Positions 56,030 to 61,319 of a stretch of 61,319 nt of DNA are shown here, piece by piece (position 1 is the first letter of the stretch; each line of letters opens with the position of its first letter). The notes beneath the pieces were generated by a model. The model saw only the letters and a program-made list of their open reading frames with translations. It did not search any database and had not been told where the DNA came from. Location: the NCBI GenBank assembly GCA_029260115.1, contig JAJDDW010000005.1:1-61319 (forward strand). Direction: 5' to 3'. This stretch comes from Phycisphaerae bacterium (GTDB lineage: Bacteria > Planctomycetota > Phycisphaerae > UBA1845). Position numbers and translations under genes: made by a program.

Positions 56030-57084
56030 GCGTCTGCCGCGTCCCCAAAACATTAGAATGGGTCGGTGGCCTTGATGGCTACGTGTCCATGATCGACCAA
56101 ACAAAACTCCCGACGGAGTTGGTCTATCTGGAATGTCGCGATCAGGAATCTATCTGGCACGCGATAAAAAGGCTCAGTGTCCGCGGCGCACCAGCCATCG
56201 GCGTGGCGGCGGCTATGGGCGTAGTACTCGGCGTGCGCGATTTCGTCGGAAATGACCGCTCGGCTTTCTTGGCTAAGCTCGACGAAGTTTGCGAATACCT
56301 AGCTACTTCCCGCCCCACAGCCGTCAATCTATTTTGGGCGCTCAGCCGAATGAAAAATTTCGCCCAGGCCTTGGAATCTGACTGCGTGAATACGATCAAA
56401 GTGTCCCTACTCAGCGAGGCTAAGGCTATACGTGATCAAGACGCTGCTATGTGTCGCCAAATCGGAGAGCATGGCCAATCGCTCATCGGCGAGGGTCATG
56501 GCGTTCTCACTCACTGCAACGCTGGATCATTGGCCACGGCAGAATTCGGCACGGCGCTGGCTCCCATGTACGTCGCCCACGAGATGGGCCGAAAATTCAA
56601 AGTTTTCGCCGACGAGACCCGCCCGCTGCTCCAAGGCGCTCGCCTAACCGTCTGGGAACTCGCCCAGGCCAACATCGACGCCACGCTCCTTTGTGACGGA
56701 GCGGCTGGGGCATTGATGCAAAGTGGGCAGGTCAATCTGGTCATCACCGGGGCGGACCGAGTCGCGGCCAATGGCGACGCGGCCAACAAAATCGGCACTT
56801 TCGGGGTAGCGGTGTTGGCTAAATACCATGAGATCCCTTTCTACATCGCGGCGCCAAGTAGCACTTTTGACTTCGATATGCCCAACGGAGCGGGTATTCC
56901 GATCGAGCAGCGAGATGCGGACGAAATCCGAAAAGGCTTCGGCACGCTCACCGCTCCCCCGGACATTCCCTGCTACAGCCCAGCCTTCGATGTGACCCCA
57001 GCCGGGCTAATTCGAGGTATTATCACAGAAAAAGGGCTAATTGAGCCGGTCACGACCGAGTATATTGCTCAGGTTTTGTCATGA
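56026..57084 (+). CDS. mtnA: Methylthioribose-1-phosphate isomerase
   Basis: 352 residues; isomerises 5-methylthioribose-1-phosphate to the ribulose form in methionine salvage. Present are RGAPAIGVAAAMG (53-65), the catalytic Cys164 in THCNAGSLATAEFG and Asp244 in TGADRVAANGDAANKIGT, as in the family. It is translationally coupled to purE (ATGA). No other methionine-salvage gene is present in the window. The end of the gene is followed by a set of small exported proteins. Confidence 0.92.
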   Translation: MSVCRVPKTLEWVGGLDGYVSMIDQTKLPTELVYLECRDQESIWHAIKRLSVRGAPAIGVAAAMGVVLGVRDFVGNDRSAFLAKLDEVCEYLATSRPTAVNLFWALSRMKNFAQALESDCVNTIKVSLLSEAKAIRDQDAAMCRQIGEHGQSLIGEGHGVLTHCNAGSLATAEFGTALAPMYVAHEMGRKFKVFADETRPLLQGARLTVWELAQANIDATLLCDGAAGALMQSGQVNLVITGADRVAANGDAANKIGTFGVAVLAKYHEIPFYIAAPSSTFDFDMPNGAGIPIEQRDADEIRKGFGTLTAPPDIPCYSPAFDVTPAGLIRGIITEKGLIEPVTTEYIAQVLS

Positions 57085-57286
57085 AAACAAACTGTTGCCA
57101 GGACACTGCTATAGGCCGATAATCAAACTGTGGAGTTGGAAAAGTCGGTTTTGTTGCAGTAAGCCGCGCAGGCTCATATACTTCGGAAATGTAGCAGGCA
57201 CCTGCGGTGTTATGAGAATAGTGGGAATAGCTGGCGATCTAACGCAGCTGCGGCGTGATAGTTGCATCGAAATGGGGATCATACAT

Positions 57287-57547
57287 ATGCGATCAAGAAC
57301 AAAGCGATGGGCAACGGTACTAGGCATAGTCGCTGGCGGAGGCTTTCTACTAGGCTCTCCCGGGGCGAGCTGCACTAGCTTTTTGGGTGAATCTGCGCTT
57401 CAGGCTGCAGATTTCTGCTTCATTTTCGATTGCCAAAATGGTCTACTCGGCGGCACTATTGATCCGTGCAGCGGAACAGGCAGTGGCGATTCAACGGTTG
57501 AAGCGGGCACTGCATCACCTATATTTACCGATTGTAATCAAAATTAG
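57287..57547 (+). CDS. Small exported Cys-rich protein A
   Basis: 86 residues from ATG 57287 with GGGGA upstream. A basic start (MRSRTKRW) and a hydrophobic segment (ATVLGIVAGGGFLLGSPGA) make a signal peptide. The mature part has five cysteines (SCTSF, FCFIFDC, DPCSG, TDCNQN) with acidic residues and a repeated Asp-Cys. It is the first of three short exported proteins before a radical SAM gene. Function unknown. Confidence 0.55.
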   Translation: MRSRTKRWATVLGIVAGGGFLLGSPGASCTSFLGESALQAADFCFIFDCQNGLLGGTIDPCSGTGSGDSTVEAGTASPIFTDCNQN

Positions 57548-57641
57548 CACGTAGCCTTCGCGGCTATATGATGACTGCGCATTATATTTGCGGTAGCGGA
57601 ATAAAAGAGATCGACTTCGTAATACCTGGGAACTATAGATC

Positions 57642-57929
57642 ATGGTCCAATCGAAACATACTAATCGCCGTCGCTATGCTAGCTTAGTTGCACTAACGAT
57701 CGGCACTGCTTTTCAGTTCGGCTTTCTCGAATCATGTGATGACCGATTTATTCAGGCCACGCGATTCTTCGATCCTTGTGGTACGTTTCTAGCTAACTGT
57801 ACGCCAGGTAGCTTTGAAGCTAACCGCGCGGCGATCAGTGACTTATGCGTCGATCCTGCGTGTATCGTTCCTGGCGCGTGTCCTGGCCAAGGGCAACCGC
57901 TTGGCACCACGCGCGAATTATGCCCATAG
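57642..57929 (+). CDS. Small exported Cys-rich protein B
   Basis: 95 residues. The start MVQSKHTNRRRYASL, then hydrophobic VALTIGTAFQFGF, suggests a signal peptide. The mature part has seven cysteines (ESCDDRF, DPCGTF, ANCTPG, DLCVDPACIVPGACPGQGQ, ELCP). The ribosome-binding site is weak. It is the second member of the series 57287-58140. Function unknown. Confidence 0.5.
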   Translation: MVQSKHTNRRRYASLVALTIGTAFQFGFLESCDDRFIQATRFFDPCGTFLANCTPGSFEANRAAISDLCVDPACIVPGACPGQGQPLGTTRELCP

Positions 57930-57954
57930 ACCAACTTGGAGTTGGAAGATTCCT

Positions 57955-58140
57955 ATGAGGATAAACCAGCTAAGTATCTCACCTAAGGTGCGGCGTGCGA
58001 GCCGCATGATTGCATTGTGCGCTTCTGGCGGCATGCTCCTGCAAGCGGTTGGCTGTTCCGCCGGCTTATTACCGATCCTGCTAAGTTTTGCTGAGTCAGC
58101 TGTATTGTCCGCCCTTTTCGGCGGTATCGCTGGTCCGTAA
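57955..58140 (+). CDS. Small lipoprotein-like protein C
   Basis: 61 residues from ATG 57955 with GGAAGA upstream. The basic start (MRINQLSISPKVRRASR) and the hydrophobic part lead to LLQAVGCSAG, a likely lipid-attachment site. The mature part is hydrophobic (LLPILLSFAESAVLSALFGG). The VGC(N/S)AG site resembles the small lipoprotein at 9676-9858. It precedes the radical SAM gene by 180 bases. Confidence 0.5.
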   Translation: MRINQLSISPKVRRASRMIALCASGGMLLQAVGCSAGLLPILLSFAESAVLSALFGGIAGP

Positions 58141-58320
58141 GCTCATTCCACTCATCACGCTGATCTTTATCAGATTCACCACGTCCTGTACGCCTTTTTT
58201 AACCTGATATCCCCCTTTCTCAACGAAAGCCGCCCTACGCATGTTCCGATATAGAGGCGGCTAGCGGACTGCCGCTATTCATTTGATACGCGATTAGCGG
58301 TTACCACTACTGAGAATTCT

Positions 58321-59904
58321 ATGTTGATTCAACTCGGCACATCCGAACTATCTGCGGCTGGTCAGGCGTCGACGAGTCGGCCTTTGCGGGTTCAGCTTGT
58401 TCACCCACCGCAACGGATTTCTTCTACGAATTTAGTTTCCGGCGTGACCATCCCCCCACTGGGCTTAGCTTACTTAGCCGCAGCCGTGGAGCAGGCGGGA
58501 CATCAAGTTCGCGTGACTGACGCCATCGGTGAGGGTTTGGATCAGGTCTTCGAGATCGATGGCCGGGCGCTTCGTGGGCTTACCTTTGAACAGATCGTAG
58601 ATGGCCTCGATGACAAGGCCGACATCATCGGTATGGGCATTATGTTTTCATGTGCTTGGCCATCATTGCGCAAACTTGTCCACATGATTCGCGATCGATT
58701 CCCCGACACCCCTATCGTGCTCGGCGGAGAACATGCCACGGCTATGACACAGGCGATATTCGACCAGTCGCCGGTAGATTATATCGTGCGAGGCGAAGGC
58801 GAAAATACGTTAGTCGAGCTTTGTAACCGACTCGCCCAAGGCTCGACAGTGGCGGATGTAGACGGCTTAGCTTGGCGCCACAAAGGCAACGTCGTAGTCA
58901 ATGAAAAACGATCACGCATTCAAAATATTGACGAAATCCCCTGGCCTGCATGGCAACATTTTAACGTAGACGCGTACATAGCCTACGCACAGCCTCATGG
59001 CAGCGCGGAGGGTCGCTCGATCCCTATGTTAGCTACGCGCGGGTGTCCGTTCCAATGCACGTTCTGTGGATCACCGGGGATGTGGGGGACAACGTGGCGT
59101 TCTCGGGACATCAAGAATGTGGTTGACGAGATTGAAACTTATATCAATCGTTTCGGAGCTAACGACTTTCAGTTTGAAGACTTAACGGCGGTCATTCGCA
59201 AAGACTGGGTACTGTCGTTCGCCAATGAAATTATGAGTCGCGATCTGAAAATCACCTGGCAACTTCCGTCCGGCACGCGAAGTGAGGCTATTGACGACGA
59301 GGCCGCGAAGGCGATGTTTGCCTCTGGTTGTAAGCAGTTCACCTACGCCCTTGAATCCGGTTCTACCGAAATGTTGCAACGGATTAAGAAACACATCAAG
59401 CTGGATAAGGCGTTCGCCTCGGCTAAGTCTTCGATGAATGCAGGGATTCGCGTGCAAGCGGGATTCATTTATGGGTACCCAGACGAAACCCTGAAGCAAA
59501 TGTTTCAAACATACAAAACGATTTTACGCTGCGCGGTTGCTGGCTTTCATGAAATCTCGGTAAGCACCTTGCAGCCGTTGCCGAATACGGAAATGTTCGA
59601 GATTATCAACGCGGAAAAACCCATCAAAGTTGACGATAATTACCTCGATTCGATCTTTGGCTATCTCTCCATCTGGCAGCAGAAATCGTGGAACCCGCGA
59701 ATCAATGATTTCTTCCTGCGCTCAACCATCATGCTTACTTATGCCAGCTTTTTTGGCCTATCATTTTTGCTTAGACCGCAAAGAGCCTTCGCGTTCGTGA
59801 AAGGAATGTTCGGGGCCAGGTCTGGTGGGAAATTGGCCCGAATTATTAAAGGGCTGGTTCGTAACGCCAGGACAACGCGGGTAAGTTCGGCGCCTACGGT
59901 TTAA
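58321..59904 (+). CDS. B12-binding-type radical SAM protein
   Basis: 527 residues. The N-terminus (VQLVHPPQR; PPLGLAYLAAAVEQAGHQVRVTDA; IIGMGIMFS; IVLGGEHAT) is a B12-binding Rossmann domain. The radical SAM core follows with the cluster-binding CxxxCxxC C242-C246-C249 (ATRGCPFQCTFCG), then GGE-type and FEDLTAVIRKDWVL blocks and GYPDETLKQMFQ. Members do methyl transfers, ring contractions or other radical reactions on lipids, pigments or peptides. The C-terminal part (about 460-527) is basic and hydrophobic. Three small exported proteins lie upstream in the same direction. The substrate is unknown. Confidence 0.85.
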   Translation: MLIQLGTSELSAAGQASTSRPLRVQLVHPPQRISSTNLVSGVTIPPLGLAYLAAAVEQAGHQVRVTDAIGEGLDQVFEIDGRALRGLTFEQIVDGLDDKADIIGMGIMFSCAWPSLRKLVHMIRDRFPDTPIVLGGEHATAMTQAIFDQSPVDYIVRGEGENTLVELCNRLAQGSTVADVDGLAWRHKGNVVVNEKRSRIQNIDEIPWPAWQHFNVDAYIAYAQPHGSAEGRSIPMLATRGCPFQCTFCGSPGMWGTTWRSRDIKNVVDEIETYINRFGANDFQFEDLTAVIRKDWVLSFANEIMSRDLKITWQLPSGTRSEAIDDEAAKAMFASGCKQFTYALESGSTEMLQRIKKHIKLDKAFASAKSSMNAGIRVQAGFIYGYPDETLKQMFQTYKTILRCAVAGFHEISVSTLQPLPNTEMFEIINAEKPIKVDDNYLDSIFGYLSIWQQKSWNPRINDFFLRSTIMLTYASFFGLSFLLRPQRAFAFVKGMFGARSGGKLARIIKGLVRNARTTRVSSAPTV

Positions 59905-59906
59905 TG

Positions 59907-60926
59907 CTACATAGGGTTTAGAAGGAATGCTTGCGTGACTCCATCGCGTCTTGATTCGCCAACAATTTGACCGTGGTCATTGATGGCGTGGGCTGTATCT
60001 AGAACCCAGCCGCGCAAGTCATTAGTGCATTCATTAAGGTCAATGAGATGTTCACCCAGCCAGATGAAAGCGTGATAATTCCATTCAATATCTGGATCTG
60101 ATCCAGGCATTCCTGCCATGCCTACAACGTGACCATGCTCGTTGATATCATTTGCCAAGCTTACTTTTCCACCGAACGTGCCAAGTGCAGTGGTCTTGCC
60201 ATCTTCCCAAAAAAAAGCGTGATCGTACATTTTTGCGTTAGAAGAGTATCCCACTATTTGAGAACGATCGTTAATCGCATTGGCCGCGCTACGGAAGCTA
60301 CCTGGAAAACCTACTGGCTTGAAAATATCCTTATCAAAAAAATAAGCGTGAGCACCAGCTAGACCAACGATTTGACCAGCAGAATTTATATCCAACGCAT
60401 ACGAATCTCCAGAATCAAATCCTTCTAGCACTAAAGGTATTCCAGCATCATTATCCCATTGGATGGCAAGCTCATATTGGATATCATCCCCGTCGTCGTG
60501 TTCACGTGTACCAACGATGCGGCCAAGATTGTTTACTCCCTTAGCCGTACTGCCCCCATACCATTCGGTGTCTATACTATCGCTTTGCCAGTTTGGATTC
60601 AAAACAGTAAGAGTATCATTTTCCCATTTACACGCTTGATGCATACGATCGCTTATTAAACTGGCAACTTCACCAACAATTATACCGCTATTTGAAATAG
60701 CATAGGCTTGGCTGCGCACACTATTCATTGAATCGATGTCGCGCATTATGCCATCACGCCATAGATACGCATGCCACGGTACGTTATAATCAATAATTTC
60801 TAGCGATTTTTCATATCCGTCAGGCAAAATATCTGACATGCCAACAACGTGACCATCGTTGTTGATGTCATGAGCAAGGCTATCAGCCCCGCCTAGTGTT
60901 CCTAATTCGATAAGCTCGTATCTCAA
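59907..60926 (-). CDS. HAF-repeat protein
   Basis: 339 residues with about six HAF-type repeats: ELGTLGGADSLAHDINNDGHVVG, AYAISNSGIIVGEV, GVNNLGRIVGTRE, ALDINSAGQIVGLAG, AINDRSQIVGYSS and DINEHGHVVGMAG, each with a small-hydrophobic IN-(D/E)-x-G-x-(I/V)VG signature and an HAF/HAYLW strand between. The family forms an extracellular-type propeller of unknown role. The start is TTG at 60926 with GGTGGAG upstream; no ATG or GTG lies between it and an upstream in-frame stop, and no signal peptide is seen. It ends two bases from the radical SAM gene. Confidence 0.78.
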   Translation of the reverse strand: MRYELIELGTLGGADSLAHDINNDGHVVGMSDILPDGYEKSLEIIDYNVPWHAYLWRDGIMRDIDSMNSVRSQAYAISNSGIIVGEVASLISDRMHQACKWENDTLTVLNPNWQSDSIDTEWYGGSTAKGVNNLGRIVGTREHDDGDDIQYELAIQWDNDAGIPLVLEGFDSGDSYALDINSAGQIVGLAGAHAYFFDKDIFKPVGFPGSFRSAANAINDRSQIVGYSSNAKMYDHAFFWEDGKTTALGTFGGKVSLANDINEHGHVVGMAGMPGSDPDIEWNYHAFIWLGEHLIDLNECTNDLRGWVLDTAHAINDHGQIVGESRRDGVTQAFLLNPM

Positions 60927-61319
60927 ATCATTGACTCCACCTTGGTCGCAGGCTGAGCATGGCTATAGCTGATTTACTACCCATCGCAAACCCTGATAGA
61001 GTGGCATAATATGCCAATGATCGAATATAAGCGAGCCACGTCGCTACTTACCTACCTCTGGCAATTTCATGTAGCGATGATCCCTATGAACATGGCCGCT
61101 GGTGGTCGAAGAGCTAGCCGACTTTTTCTGGTGGCTTGAGTGACATAGTTGAGGCTGGTCAACCTTTCGCCTTGGGCAGCGAAAGAACGACCGTGCCCTT
61201 CTATGAAAGCCCTTTGCAAGTCAAGTGCATTTTTTGCTCTTTCCGGGTGGCCGTTGCAATCCCAATCTTCTATCCGAGCGTCACCAACGATGCGGCTGAT
61301 TCACAGCCTAACTATGGCT
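60927..61319. other. Right end of the window, no gene resolved
   Basis: 393 bases. On the minus strand a frame is open for about 78 codons (around 61300 to 61070) and reads DWDCNGHPERAKNALDLQ and so on, but has no start codon near its beginning. It could be a gene remnant or chance. No repeat, tRNA or clear promoter was found. Confidence 0.3.

Noticed and set aside
57041-57286. N-terminal extension of small exported protein A into the end of mtnA
   Set aside because: The extension overlaps mtnA in another frame and lacks a signal peptide; the ATG at 57287 gives one.

Overview
The window looks like a chromosomal segment of a Planctomycetota bacterium, most likely class Phycisphaerae. The basis is content: a neighbouring DUF1800/DUF1501 pair with Tat signals, a very large secreted protein built from about 24 repeats of the type DCNxNGIPDxCE, a Ser/Thr kinase joined to a CHASE2 sensor, HEAT, TPR, FG-GAP and HAF repeat proteins, and many small lipoproteins. 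Base composition is near 50% GC. I saw no rRNA, tRNA, CRISPR array, transposase or phage gene.

Layout. 1-112: start of a truncated exported-protein gene (minus). 0.35-4.1 kb: an Rrf2-type regulator with a promoter and near-perfect palindrome over its own start, then two tandem PLP beta-eliminating lyases. Three specificity residues make the first a tyrosine phenol-lyase and the second a tryptophanase. 4.2-13.7 kb: HEAT protein, small lipoprotein, glucose/sorbosone dehydrogenase-like lipoprotein, phosphate-selective-porin-like protein, a 60-residue lipoprotein and a TolB-propeller/amidohydrolase fusion. 14.0-18.4 kb: two micro-ORFs, the CHASE2 kinase and an acyl-CoA ligase. 18.8-21.7 kb: two TPR genes in one operon. 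21.8-25.5 kb (minus): a thioredoxin-fold protein without CxxC, an enolase-superfamily epimerase/cycloisomerase, a four-helix membrane protein and an ACT-like protein. 25.7-27.8 kb: dnaK with a sigma-54-like promoter and a strong terminator. 27.9-34.2 kb: a surface-glycan type group (GT-C-like membrane protein, two methyltransferases, polysaccharide deacetylase), then moaB and an RF-1-domain rescue factor. 34.5-38.3 kb: FG-GAP lipoprotein, then eno followed by an FtsB-like gene.

38.9-48.3 kb is a four-gene minus-strand operon: a 1430-residue mosaic secreted protein (Ca-type repeats, one CxxCH haem motif, P domain, NHL propeller, cohesin-like and dockerin-like parts), then DUF1800, DUF1501 and a second secreted protein that shares the cohesin-like module and ends in a dockerin-like segment. 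The first and last genes could bind each other or the cell surface around the two Tat-exported proteins. This is the best candidate for an undescribed multi-protein system.

48.4-55.5 kb is an accessory stretch between that operon and purE. It holds cysS and several unrelated small genes, and a dispersed hairpin repeat lies just 3' of most of them. One copy has a different stem sequence that still pairs, so the structure seems to be what is kept. A hypothetical gene at 54.7-55.3 kb is framed by 32-bp inverted repeats that match at 31 positions. 55.5-57.1 kb is a purE-mtnA pair, 57.3-58.1 kb three small exported proteins, 58.3-59.9 kb a B12-type radical SAM enzyme, and 59.9-60.9 kb a HAF-repeat protein.

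All function calls rest on reading motifs by eye. No database search or structure prediction was run.
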